A DNA stretch of 18,805 nt, from assembly GCA_029266935.1 (NCBI GenBank), contig JAQSVY010000014.1, positions 1-18,805 of the forward strand. The letters run 5' to 3'. The notes below the pieces were generated by a model. It saw only the letters and a list, made by a program, of their open reading frames with translations, did not search any database and was not told the DNA's origin. Of this stretch, positions 8,625 to 15,894 are shown one piece after another. The position numbers and the translations under genes are program-made. Within the stretch, counting starts at the first letter, position 1, and each line of letters starts with the position of its first letter. The stretch comes from Burkholderiales bacterium. GTDB taxonomy: Bacteria; Pseudomonadota; Gammaproteobacteria; Burkholderiales; SG8-39.

Positions 8625-10304
8625 CTAGCGCAGGTAGTAGGTGAGCAGGAACGCAAGCAGCATCGCCATGACCCCTAGTGCCATGGACCCGGTGCGCCAA
8701 GTGCGCGCGAAGGCGCCGCCCGGACCGTGCAGGCGCCGCACGGCCGACTCGAGCATCGCCCCCAGGCGCGCGCCCGCGGCGCCGCCAGCGCCCAGCGCCG
8801 CGGCGAGGACGCGGCCGGCGGCAAGGAACAGCGCCGGAAAGAGCACGCGGTAGAACCAGTCGAAGTCGAGCGTCACCGTAAGCGTGCGCCGCAGCCATCC
8901 AAGCATCACGAAGAAAGCGAGCCCGGAGAAAAGCAGGAGCTGCAGCTGCGCCACCACGTGCCAGCCAGTGTAGGGCACATAGTCACCGGCATAGGGGAGC
9001 AGCCGATAGAGCGGCTCGTAGAAGATGCCGAGGCCGATGCAGAGCGCGGCCAAGAGCGCCATGGCCGCACGCATGTTCCAGGGGGGCTCGGGCGGGCGCA
9101 GCCCGGAGTCTTTCTGGAAGAACACGAACCAGGGAAACTTGATGCCGGCATGCAGGAACACGCCCGCCGAGGCCGCGGCGAGGAGCATCCACACCACGGG
9201 GAGATGGCCGTCCGCGGCGGCCTGCGAGATCATCGACTTGCTGACGAATCCCGAGGTCAGGGGAAACGAGGAGATCGCCAGCGCGCCGACGATACCGCAG
9301 GCCGTGGTGAACGGCATGCTGCGGTAGAGCCCCCCCAGGTCCGTGCACTTGCGCCGGCCAGTGACGAGCAGCACCGAGCCCGCCGACATGAGGAGCAGCG
9401 CCTTGTACAGGATGTGCGTGAAGGCGTGCGCGGCGGCGCCGTTCAGCGCCATTTCGCTGCCGATGCCGATACCCGTCACCATGAATCCGACCTGGTTGAC
9501 GATGCTGTAGGCGAGGATGCGCCGCATGTCGTTCTCGAGCAGCGCGTAGATGATCCCGTAGAACACCATCGCCAGGCCGGCATAGACGAGGAGCTCCACA
9601 CCCGGAAAGCCGCGCAGCAGCGCGTACACCGCGGTCTTGGTGGTAAACGCCGAGAGGAACACCATGCCGCTCCAGGATGCCTCGGGATAGGCGTCGGGCA
9701 GCCACGCCGACAGCGGCCACGCGGCGGCGTTGACGAGGAACGCGGCGAGGATCAACTTCTCGGGCAGGGAAGCGATCCCCATTGCGGTGAAAGCCGTGCT
9801 CCCGCTTTCGAGCACATGGCCCGCCACGCCGGCGAAGAGCAGCATGCCGCCGAAGAGGTGCACCATGAGGTAGCGCATGCTCGCCGCCCCCGCGCGCGGC
9901 GTCGACGCGCTCCACAGCACGAGCGTCGAGCCGACTGCCATCAGCTCCCAGAACACGAACAGCGTGACCAGGTCGCCGGCGAGCGTCGCGCCGATCGCCG
10001 CGCCGGCGTAGAGGAACGCCGCTGGCAGCTCGAGGCGCCGCGGCTGGTTGAGCGCGAACAGCGCGCCGCCAAGCGCCATCAGCGCGAAGATGATTGCGAA
10101 GAGCCGCGAGAGCTTGTCGACCGCGAACGGCGCGAGCTGCATGCCGAGATATTCGATCGTCAGATGCACGCCGTCGCCAGCCTGGAAGCTAAGGAACACT
10201 GAGCTCGCAGAACCGAGGAGCGCAACGGCCGCGCGCGGCCAGCCGCGCAGCGGCGCCATGAGCACTGCTGCTGCGATGAGGACGAGGCCCGGGTGGCTAA
10301 TCAT
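8625..10304 (-). CDS. Mrp/NuoL-type antiporter subunit D, third copy (TM7 lysine replaced)
   Basis: The 559-residue polytopic membrane protein belongs to the proton-conducting MrpD/NuoL/M family and has about 14-16 hydrophobic segments. The TM5 glutamate is present (Glu120 in FVFWELMAVG). So are the TM8 lysine (Lys223 in TTKTAVYALL), a conserved LAYSIVNQVGFM block and the GFVSKSMIS lysine. The lysine expected five residues before the conserved proline of TM7 is Asn192 (VNAAAWPLSAWLPDAY), and the histidine after that proline is Ser199. It is longer than typical MrpD because of a C-terminal region with an FDWFYR motif and a final membrane segment, as in NuoL or MrpA-like proteins. It overlaps the small upstream gene by 8 bases (10297-10304) and is the last gene of the antiporter cluster. 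Forty-seven bases separate its stop from the DUF2889 gene. Confidence 0.9.
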   Translation of the reverse strand: MISHPGLVLIAAAVLMAPLRGWPRAAVALLGSASSVFLSFQAGDGVHLTIEYLGMQLAPFAVDKLSRLFAIIFALMALGGALFALNQPRRLELPAAFLYAGAAIGATLAGDLVTLFVFWELMAVGSTLVLWSASTPRAGAASMRYLMVHLFGGMLLFAGVAGHVLESGSTAFTAMGIASLPEKLILAAFLVNAAAWPLSAWLPDAYPEASWSGMVFLSAFTTKTAVYALLRGFPGVELLVYAGLAMVFYGIIYALLENDMRRILAYSIVNQVGFMVTGIGIGSEMALNGAAAHAFTHILYKALLLMSAGSVLLVTGRRKCTDLGGLYRSMPFTTACGIVGALAISSFPLTSGFVSKSMISQAAADGHLPVVWMLLAAASAGVFLHAGIKFPWFVFFQKDSGLRPPEPPWNMRAAMALLAALCIGLGIFYEPLYRLLPYAGDYVPYTGWHVVAQLQLLLFSGLAFFVMLGWLRRTLTVTLDFDWFYRVLFPALFLAAGRVLAAALGAGGAAGARLGAMLESAVRRLHGPGGAFARTWRTGSMALGVMAMLLAFLLTYYLR

Positions 10305-10500
10305 CGTCGTAATAGTCGTCCGGGCGCTTTAGCAGCAGTGCGAGCGCCCTCGCGGCGAGGATCAGCGCCGCGCAGGCAAGGAACCCGTACAGGGCGTTCC
10401 ACGCGAACAACGCCTCGAGGGCGAAGGACGGATGCGCTGCCACGAACAATTGGGCGAGCACGCTCGCGGCGAGCACCACGAGGAAGGTCCGCCAGATCAC
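10297..10500 (-). CDS. Small two-helix membrane protein with acidic tail, embedded in antiporter operon
   Basis: The 67-residue protein starts MIWRTFLVVLAASVL and has two likely membrane helices (about 4-21 and 28-57). It ends in KRPDDYYDDD. I do not recognise a named family. It is very probably real: its ATG overlaps the stop of the upstream D-like gene (10497-10500), its stop overlaps the start of the downstream D-like gene by 8 bases, and it is hydrophobic throughout. Its place between two antiporter subunits suggests an accessory or assembly subunit of the complex. Confidence 0.72.
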   Translation of the reverse strand: MIWRTFLVVLAASVLAQLFVAAHPSFALEALFAWNALYGFLACAALILAARALALLLKRPDDYYDDD

Positions 10501-11924
10501 CTCAGGCTCCTCGCCAGCGCGAGCGGCAGGTCGGCGAAGAAGAACATCAGCACGGTGAGGGCCGCGGTCGCCACGAGCGCAGCGACCATGGTGGCGGGGG
10601 CTTCTCCGTGCCCTGCCCCCTGTGACGCCTTGAAGAAGGCGCGATAGAGAATCGGCAGGAAGTACCCCGCGTTAAGCAGCGTGCTGACGGTGATGACGCC
10701 GAGCGCGAGCCACTGGCCGGCCTCGAGCGCGCCGGAGACGATGAACCACTTGCTGACGAAGCCCGCCGCGGGCGGCAGGCCGATCATGGAGAGTGCGCCG
10801 ACGCCGAACGCGGCGAGGGTCCACGGCATGCGCCGGCCGATGCCGTCGAGCTCGCTTACCTCGGTCTTGTGCGCGGCGGTGTAGATGGCGCCGGCGGCGA
10901 AGAAAAGGGTGATCTTGCCGACGGCATGCGCGGCGATGTGCAGGGCGGCGCCGGCGACCGAGAGAGGCGTTAGGATCGCCGCGGCGAGCACGACGTAGGA
11001 GAGCTGGCTCACCGTCGAGTAGGCGAGCCGGCGCTTGAGGTTGTCCGAGCGCAGCGCCACCACCGAGGCGGCGACGATCGTGAGGCCCGCGACCCACGGC
11101 AGCCAGGCGAAGGACTCGCGCGCGAACTCCAGGCCGAAGACGTAGATCACCACCTTCAGTACGGCGAACACGCCCGCCTTCACCACCGCCACCGCGTGCA
11201 GCAGCGCCGATACCGGCGTGGGGGCGACCATCGCGGCCGGCAGCCAGCGGTGGATCGGCATCAGGGCCGCCTTGCCGATGCCGAAGACGTAGAGCGCAAG
11301 CAGCCCGCTCGCCTCCCATCCGGAGACGCGCCCGGCGAGGATGCCGCCCGGACGGAAGTCGAGCGTGCCCGCCTGCCACCAGGTGATCGCCAGCGCCGGC
11401 AGGAGGAACAGGATCGAGGAGCCGAGCAGCAGCGCGAGGTAGGTGCGACCGCCGCGGCGCGCGTCGTCGTCGCCGTGATGCGTGACGAGCGGCCAGGTGA
11501 TGAGGGTCAGCGCCTCGTAGAAGAGGTAGAGCGTGAGCAGATTGCCGGCGAGCGCCACGCCCAGAGCCGAGCCGATGGCGAGCGCGAAGCAGGCGTAGAA
11601 GCGGGTCTGGTTCTCCTCGCGATTGCCGCGCATGTAGCCGATCGAGTACACGGCGCTCACGAACCAGAGTCCCGAGGCGATGAGCGCGAAGAGCAGGCCG
11701 AGCGGCTCGAGCTCGAGGACGAGCTCCAGGCCCGGCAGCATCTCCCCGAGCACGGCGCGCGGCCGCTCGCCCCGCAGGACTTCCGGCGTGAAAAGCACGG
11801 CGAGCGCGAAAGTCGCGGCGGCGCTCGCGAGGGAGATCGCCTCGCGCACGTTCGGGCGGCGGCCGCATGCGGCGATGAGTGCTGCACCAGCCGCGGGGAT
11901 GATCAGGCACGCGGCCAGGCTCAT
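10497..11924 (-). CDS. Mrp/NuoM-type antiporter subunit D, second copy
   Basis: The 475-residue polytopic protein of the MrpD/NuoM family has the full set of channel residues: Glu137 in TM5 (LFYEALTLITW), Lys218 in TM7 (GIGKAALMPIHRWLP) and Lys249 in TM8. TM8 follows APTPVSALLHAVAVVKAG, a signature of NuoM/NuoL-like subunits. A further lysine lies in GFVSKWFIV. Such subunits move protons and, in Mrp, exchange them for sodium across the inner membrane. ATG 11924 overlaps the stop of the preceding D gene by 4 bases, and its own stop overlaps the next start by 4 bases, so translation is likely coupled. Confidence 0.92.
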   Translation of the reverse strand: MSLAACLIIPAAGAALIAACGRRPNVREAISLASAAATFALAVLFTPEVLRGERPRAVLGEMLPGLELVLELEPLGLLFALIASGLWFVSAVYSIGYMRGNREENQTRFYACFALAIGSALGVALAGNLLTLYLFYEALTLITWPLVTHHGDDDARRGGRTYLALLLGSSILFLLPALAITWWQAGTLDFRPGGILAGRVSGWEASGLLALYVFGIGKAALMPIHRWLPAAMVAPTPVSALLHAVAVVKAGVFAVLKVVIYVFGLEFARESFAWLPWVAGLTIVAASVVALRSDNLKRRLAYSTVSQLSYVVLAAAILTPLSVAGAALHIAAHAVGKITLFFAAGAIYTAAHKTEVSELDGIGRRMPWTLAAFGVGALSMIGLPPAAGFVSKWFIVSGALEAGQWLALGVITVSTLLNAGYFLPILYRAFFKASQGAGHGEAPATMVAALVATAALTVLMFFFADLPLALARSLR

Positions 11925-13402
11925 CGCAGGCCCCGCAGCAGCAGCGCCGCCGCGTCGGCGGCGCCGCCGGCGCTGAACGAGGTCTCAAAGCCGAAGTAGA
12001 CGCACAGCGCCGTCATCGCCATGCCGGCCGCGAGCATTGGCGCCGGCGCCTCGCCGCGCGCCGCGGACGCGGCCGGCGGGCGCAGGTACGCCGCCTCGAG
12101 CACCCGCCAGACGTAGGCCAAGGCGATGAGCGAACTGGCGAGGATTGCCGCGACCACCCACCACCAGCCGCGCTCGAGCGCGCCCACCACGAGGTACCAC
12201 TTGGTGATGAAGCCGGCGGTGCCGGGCACGCCGACGAGCGAGAGGCCGGCGAGCGCGAGGCCGAGCGCCGTGAGCGGCATGCGCCGGCCGAGGCCCGCCA
12301 GCGTCTCGAGCCGCACCGCGGCGGCGCCGGCGCGCAGCGCCACGCCGCCGAGCAGCAGGAAGATCGCGCCCTTCGTGACGCCGTGGTTGAGGAGATGCAC
12401 GATCGAGCCGGTCAGGCTGGCCTGGTTGTCGACCCCGATGCCCAGAGTGATGTAGCCGATCTGCGCCACGCTCGAGTAGGCGAACAGGCGCTTCACGTCC
12501 TGCTCGAACACCGCCACCAGCGATGCCGCGACCATCGCCGCCAGCGAGAGCGCGACGAATACCTCGCGCGTCGGCAGGTGCTCGAAGAGCCGCGCCGGAT
12601 CGAACACCCCGAAGTAAAAGCGCAGCAACACGTACACCGAGACCTTGGTCGCGGTGGCGGCGAGGAACGCGGTCGCCATGGAGGGCGCATACGCGTAGGC
12701 GTTCGGCAGCCACTGGTGCAGCGGGAAGAGCGCGAGCTTCAGCCCGATGCCGACGGTGATGAAGGCGAGCGCCACCAGCACCGGTCGCACGTCCGGCACC
12801 CCGGGCAACCGCTGCGCCATGTCCGCCAGATTCAGCGTGCCGGTCATCAGGTAGAGGAGTCCGACGCCGATGACGTAGAACGTGGCGCCCACCGTGCCCA
12901 TCAGCATGTACTGGTAGGCGGCCATCAGCGACTGGCGGCGCGGGCCGAGGGCAACCAGAACGTAGCTCGCGAGCGAGGAAATCTCGAGGAACACGAAGAG
13001 GTTGAACGCGTCCCCGGTGATGGCGATCCCGAGCAGGCCGGAGAGGCACAGGCAGTACATCGCGTACATGAGGTACTGTCGGTCGCGCGCCACTTCGCGC
13101 GCGATACTGCGCTGGGCGTAGGGGGCGACGAAGGAGGCAGTCAGCGACACCGCCACGAGCACGAAGCTCGAGAGCGCGTCGACGCGGTACTCGATGCCCC
13201 AGGGCGGCGCCCAGCTGCCGATGGCGTAGGACACCGGCCCGAGCGTCGCCACGCGCCAGAATAGCTGCACCGAGAAGAGCAGGCTGAGGTAGCTCGCCGC
13301 CGTGGTGGCGATCCAGGCGAAGCGGCGCGAGCGCACCAGCACGATGAGCGGCGCGGCGACGAGCGGCACCACCACGATCAGCGCGGCCAGGTGCTCCAGC
13401 AT
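11921..13402 (-). CDS. mrpD: Na+/H+ antiporter subunit D (first copy, MrpD/MbhH-like)
   Basis: The 493-residue polytopic membrane protein is of normal MrpD length. Key residues seen are Glu140 in TM5 (FNLFVFLEISSLASY), Lys222 in TM7 (GIGLKLALFPLHQWLPNAY), Lys253 in TM8 (ATATKVSVY) and the lysine of GFITKWYLV. FEQDVKRLFAYSSVAQIGY matches the family block after TM8. It is directly downstream of MrpC, as in canonical mrp operons, with stop and start joined as TGATG at 13404-13400. That position and its sequence make it the most typical MrpD of the three. It acts as an ion-translocating subunit of the inner-membrane complex. Confidence 0.93.
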   Translation of the reverse strand: MLEHLAALIVVVPLVAAPLIVLVRSRRFAWIATTAASYLSLLFSVQLFWRVATLGPVSYAIGSWAPPWGIEYRVDALSSFVLVAVSLTASFVAPYAQRSIAREVARDRQYLMYAMYCLCLSGLLGIAITGDAFNLFVFLEISSLASYVLVALGPRRQSLMAAYQYMLMGTVGATFYVIGVGLLYLMTGTLNLADMAQRLPGVPDVRPVLVALAFITVGIGLKLALFPLHQWLPNAYAYAPSMATAFLAATATKVSVYVLLRFYFGVFDPARLFEHLPTREVFVALSLAAMVAASLVAVFEQDVKRLFAYSSVAQIGYITLGIGVDNQASLTGSIVHLLNHGVTKGAIFLLLGGVALRAGAAAVRLETLAGLGRRMPLTALGLALAGLSLVGVPGTAGFITKWYLVVGALERGWWWVVAAILASSLIALAYVWRVLEAAYLRPPAASAARGEAPAPMLAAGMAMTALCVYFGFETSFSAGGAADAAALLLRGLR

Positions 13403-13773
13403 CAGCGCGCCTCGTCGTCATCGGCCCGGTCCCGGGCGAGAATCTCCTCCTCCTCGATGCTGCCGTAGGCCTCGCGGATGCGCACCACAATGGCCAGTCC
13501 GAGGGCGAGGGTCGCGACGCCAACGACGATCGCGGTGAGGATCAGCACGTGCGGCAGCGGGTTGGAATAGACCGCGTAGCCCTCGGCGATGATCGGCGCG
13601 GTGCCGCCGATCAGCTTGCCGGGGGCGATGTAGAGCAGGTACACCGAGCTCTGCAGCACCGCGAGCCCGAGCAGCTTCTTCAGCAGGTTGCCGCGCGCGA
13701 TGAGGATGTACATCCCCCCCACCATCAGCACGATGGTGATCCAGTAGCTGTAGTTCGCGCCAACGACGCTCAC
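13402..13773 (-). CDS. mrpC: Na+/H+ antiporter subunit C (MrpC/MnhC, NuoK-like)
   Basis: From GTG 13773 the product is 123 residues with three membrane helices: YSYWITIVLMVGGMYILIA, the GLAVLQSSVYLLYIA region, and ILTAIVVGVATLALGLAIVV near residue 85-105. It carries NLLKKLLGLAVLQ and the APIIAEG...PLPHVLILTAIVVG pattern of MrpC/NuoK. The C-terminus is acidic (EEEEILARDRADDDEAR). The frame is open further upstream, but that stretch overlaps mrpB and lacks family similarity, so GTG 13773 is chosen. TTG 13779 is possible. MrpC lies at the heart of the Mrp membrane complex. Confidence 0.9.
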   Translation of the reverse strand: MSVVGANYSYWITIVLMVGGMYILIARGNLLKKLLGLAVLQSSVYLLYIAPGKLIGGTAPIIAEGYAVYSNPLPHVLILTAIVVGVATLALGLAIVVRIREAYGSIEEEEILARDRADDDEAR

Positions 13774-13789
13774 CGGCAAGGCCCGCGGT

Positions 13790-14221
13790 TCATGCGTCCC
13801 CCGCGTCGCGGCCGCGGCTGGCAAACATGTAGAAGAGCTTGAGCATGACGCCGGCGACGGTGAGGCCAACGCCCGCCTCTACCCAGAAGATGCCGCGGTG
13901 CTGCCCGGCCACCGTGTCGGCGCCGAGCACGAAGTAGTCGAGGTAGTTGCCGCCGAGAAGAATGCCGGCGAGGCCGACGCCGGCGTAGAGCAGCACGCCG
14001 GCGGCGAGCAGCCGCTCGACCACGATCTCGGGCACCAGGCGCTGCGCCGCCGCGAGGCCGAACGTGATGCCGTAGAAGACGATCGCCGCGGCCGCGATGA
14101 CGCCGGCCTGGAAGCCCCCGCCGGGGCCGAAGTCGCCGTGGAACTGCACGTAGAGCGCGAAGAGCAGCATGAACGGCATGGTGAGCTTCGAAACCACGCG
14201 CAGGATGAGGTCGTCTTTCAC
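13790..14221 (-). CDS. mrpB: Na+/H+ antiporter subunit B (MrpB/MnhB)
   Basis: The 143-residue protein has four hydrophobic segments. Near residues 27-42 it has FHGDFGPGGGFQAGVI, the MnhB signature. GTG 14221 is the start: GGAGGAAG lies about 5-8 bases upstream and the start overlaps the stop of the MrpA-C-like gene (GTGA). The stop falls 16 bases before the mrpC start. MrpB is an integral subunit of the multisubunit cation/proton antiporter. Confidence 0.92.
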   Translation of the reverse strand: MKDDLILRVVSKLTMPFMLLFALYVQFHGDFGPGGGFQAGVIAAAAIVFYGITFGLAAAQRLVPEIVVERLLAAGVLLYAGVGLAGILLGGNYLDYFVLGADTVAGQHRGIFWVEAGVGLTVAGVMLKLFYMFASRGRDAGDA

Positions 14222-14724
14222 TTGCGCTTCCTCCGGCGCAGGAGGGCGATCACGCCCGCGCCCGCGGTAAACACCACCACCGTCTCCCCCAGCGTGTCGT
14301 AGCCGCGGTAGCTCGCGAGCACCGCGGTCACCACGTTCGGCACGCCGGTCTCCCGCGGCGCCTCAGCCAGGTAGCGCGCCGCGACGTGCACATGGATCGG
14401 CGCTTGCGGATCGGAGAAGCCCGGCAGGCCCTGCATGCCGTAGGCGAGCACCGCGCCTACGGCGATGGAGAGCACGAGCGGCAGCAGCGGACGCACGAGC
14501 GGCTTGGCTTCCATGCCGCCCACCAGGTACAGCGCGCCGAGCAGGAGCACCGTGGAAACCCCGGCGCCGACCGCCGCCTCGGTCATGGCCACGTCGACGG
14601 CGTCGAGCGCCACGAGCACCGTCGCCATGAGGAAGCTGTAGATGGAAAAGAGCACCACAGCGCCGAACAGGTTGCGTTGCAGGGCCAGCGCGACCACCGT
14701 CGCCGCCATCGCGGTGAGCAGCAC
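14218..14724 (-). CDS. MrpA C-terminal-like subunit (MbhD plus MbhE domains, DUF4040)
   Basis: The gene encodes a short membrane protein of about 168 residues from GTG 14724. The first part matches the MbhD/DUF4040 domain, with QRNLFGAVVLFSIYSFL and DAVDVAMTEAAVGAGVST (Asp44, Glu49). The second part matches MbhE, with SYRGYDTLGETVVVF near the C-terminus. Together these equal the C-terminal portion of MrpA, without the large NuoL-like N-terminal part. The start is doubtful. A strong GGGGAGG (14756-14750) is placed 4 bases before an ATC at 14745, not before any standard start. GTG 14724 has no ribosome site but is the first standard codon. The true protein may be 7 residues longer. It lies between mrpG (overlapping) and mrpB (GTGA overlap). 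Confidence 0.83.
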   Translation of the reverse strand: MLLTAMAATVVALALQRNLFGAVVLFSIYSFLMATVLVALDAVDVAMTEAAVGAGVSTVLLLGALYLVGGMEAKPLVRPLLPLVLSIAVGAVLAYGMQGLPGFSDPQAPIHVHVAARYLAEAPRETGVPNVVTAVLASYRGYDTLGETVVVFTAGAGVIALLRRRKRK

Positions 14725-14732
14725 GTAGATGA

Positions 14733-15053
14733 TCAGGGCTTCGATGGCGCCTCCCCGCCGAGCGGCGCGACACCGCGCCCGAGGGCGGCCTTGACGAGGG
14801 CGTGCGTCGCCGCCGGACTGGTAAAGAAGATGAGCAGCGCGACGACCGCGAGCTTGAACGCGGTCAGCGTGAAGCCCGCCTGCAGCACGAGCCCGAGCAG
14901 GATGGCGAACGAGCCGACCACGTCGGTGACGCTCGCCGCGTGCACCCTCGTATAGAAATCCGGCATGCGCAGCATGCCAACCGCGCCGATCACCGAGAAC
15001 AGGCCGCCGGCGACGATGAGAACCCAGCTGGCGGCGTCCAGGAGCGCGCTCAT
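14733..15053 (-). CDS. mrpG: Na+/H+ antiporter subunit G (MrpG/MnhG)
   Basis: The 106-residue protein has three membrane helices. The family core is clear: GGLFSVIGAVGMLRMPDFYT followed by RVHAASVTDVVGS, then TLTAFKLAVVALLIFFTSPAATHAL. The ATG at 15053 overlaps the stop of mrpF (ATGA). The stop lies inside the start region of the next subunit. MrpG is a small membrane subunit needed for Mrp complex function. Confidence 0.95.
   Translation of the reverse strand: MSALLDAASWVLIVAGGLFSVIGAVGMLRMPDFYTRVHAASVTDVVGSFAILLGLVLQAGFTLTAFKLAVVALLIFFTSPAATHALVKAALGRGVAPLGGEAPSKP
14750..14756 (-). promoter_or_regulatory. Ribosome binding site pointing to a non-standard start
   Basis: GGGGAGG on the minus strand lies inside the end of mrpG. 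It is 4 bases upstream of ATC (14745) and 13 upstream of a CTG (14736), both in frame with the MbhD/E-like gene. This suggests initiation at one of these codons rather than at GTG 14724. Confidence 0.4.
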
Positions 15054-15307
15054 TCGCCAAGGCTCCCGTGGCGGAAGAACTTCAGCACGGCGATGGTGCC
15101 GACGATGTTGAGCAGGCCGTAGACGATGGCGAGGTCGAGGAAGTCCGGCCGTCCGGTGAGGAAGCCGATCGTGGCGAGAAGCACCACCGACACGGTGCCT
15201 ATGGTGTTCGCGGCGAGCAGCCGGTCGAAAACCGTAGGCCCCAGCACTGCGCGCACGAGCAGCAGTACGAGCGCGGCGAGAAGCGCGAGCGCGGCGGCGG
15301 CGAACAT
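15050..15307 (-). CDS. mrpF: Na+/H+ antiporter subunit F (MrpF/MnhF)
   Basis: The 85-residue protein has three helices. It contains RAVLGPTVFDRLLAANTIGT (19-38), the MnhF signature, and DFLDLAIVYGLLNIVGTIAVLKF near the end. The ATG at 15307 is preceded by GGAAG at a good distance and shares one base with the mrpE stop (TGATG). It is a typical small Mrp subunit. Confidence 0.95.
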   Translation of the reverse strand: MFAAAALALLAALVLLLVRAVLGPTVFDRLLAANTIGTVSVVLLATIGFLTGRPDFLDLAIVYGLLNIVGTIAVLKFFRHGSLGE

Positions 15308-15798
15308 CAGGCGCTTCCGTCGAGCCGGCTCACCCGGCGGTCCATCTCACTGTCGACCACGCCCGCCGCGGCCTCGCGCGTGAGCGCATGCACCAGGAAG
15401 GCGTCGTGCTCGGCGTCGACGGTGATAGTCCCCGGGGTGAGCGTGATCGAGTTCGCGTGCGTGGCGAGGCCCACCGTGGTCTTCTGCGAGGGCCGGAAGC
15501 GCACGAAGGTTGGACTGACGGGCAGCCGCGGGTCGAGGATGATGCGCGTCACCTGCCAGCCCGACTTGAGGATCTCCTTGAGGAGCCAGGGCCAGTAGGT
15601 GACGACGGCAAAGGCGAGGTGGATGGGATGGCCTTCGCGGTCGAGGACCTCCATGCGCCGCGCGAGCAGCGCCACGGCGATCGCCGCCGCGAGCCCGGCG
15701 CCGAGCAGGAACGGGGTGTAGATGCCGGAGAGGATCAGCCAGAACGCGTACAGCGTGGCGGCGAACGCCAGCGCCTCCCGGGCGCGCGCGCAATTCAT
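15307..15798 (-). CDS. mrpE: Na+/H+ antiporter subunit E (MrpE/MnhE)
   Basis: The 163-residue protein has an N-terminal membrane region (about 10-45). A conserved part follows with YWPWLLKEILKSGWQV and then SITLTPGTITVDAEHDAFLVHAL, the MnhE signature in which a cytoplasmic domain follows the helices. It is the first clear gene of the antiporter operon. ATG 15798 is chosen, with GAGG about 9 bases upstream. The 97-base gap to the small upstream gene contains an inverted repeat and may hold the operon's promoter or leader. Confidence 0.94.
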   Translation of the reverse strand: MNCARAREALAFAATLYAFWLILSGIYTPFLLGAGLAAAIAVALLARRMEVLDREGHPIHLAFAVVTYWPWLLKEILKSGWQVTRIILDPRLPVSPTFVRFRPSQKTTVGLATHANSITLTPGTITVDAEHDAFLVHALTREAAAGVVDSEMDRRVSRLDGSA

Positions 15799-15846
15799 CC
15801 CCGTGCCTCGTCGTTATTGTCCACGTCCGCCAGAGGATGCCCGATT

Positions 15847-15872
15847 GGCGCCCTCCGGTCGAGGACGGCGCC
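15847..15872. other. Inverted repeat (GGCGCC...GGCGCC) before mrpE
   Basis: Two GGCGCC copies flank a 14-base centre that can add three further pairs. It lies between the small membrane gene's stop (15895) and mrpE (15798). There is no T-run, so a terminator call is weak. An attenuator or leader hairpin is possible. Confidence 0.3.
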
Positions 15873-15894
15873 GTGGGCGGCGTGGCGCGGGCGC

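Noticed and set aside
8727..10202. Long plus-strand frame of 491 codons
   Set aside because: It is antisense to the third D subunit. The product is highly charged and repetitive in composition with no domain.
8625..13402. NADH dehydrogenase (complex I) genes
   Set aside because: The D-like proteins resemble NuoL/M, but the neighbours are MrpE, F, G, B and C, with no NuoA-J or NuoN, so an Mrp-type complex fits better.
13791..13793. ATG overlapping the mrpB stop as the mrpC start
   Set aside because: It is in a different frame and reaches a stop after seven codons. The MrpC frame needs GTG 13773 or TTG 13779.
8625..15798. Membrane-bound hydrogenase (Mbh) operon
   Set aside because: The membrane module has the same gene order, but there is no NiFe large or small subunit or ferredoxin-like gene. 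DUF2889 and sucC follow instead.
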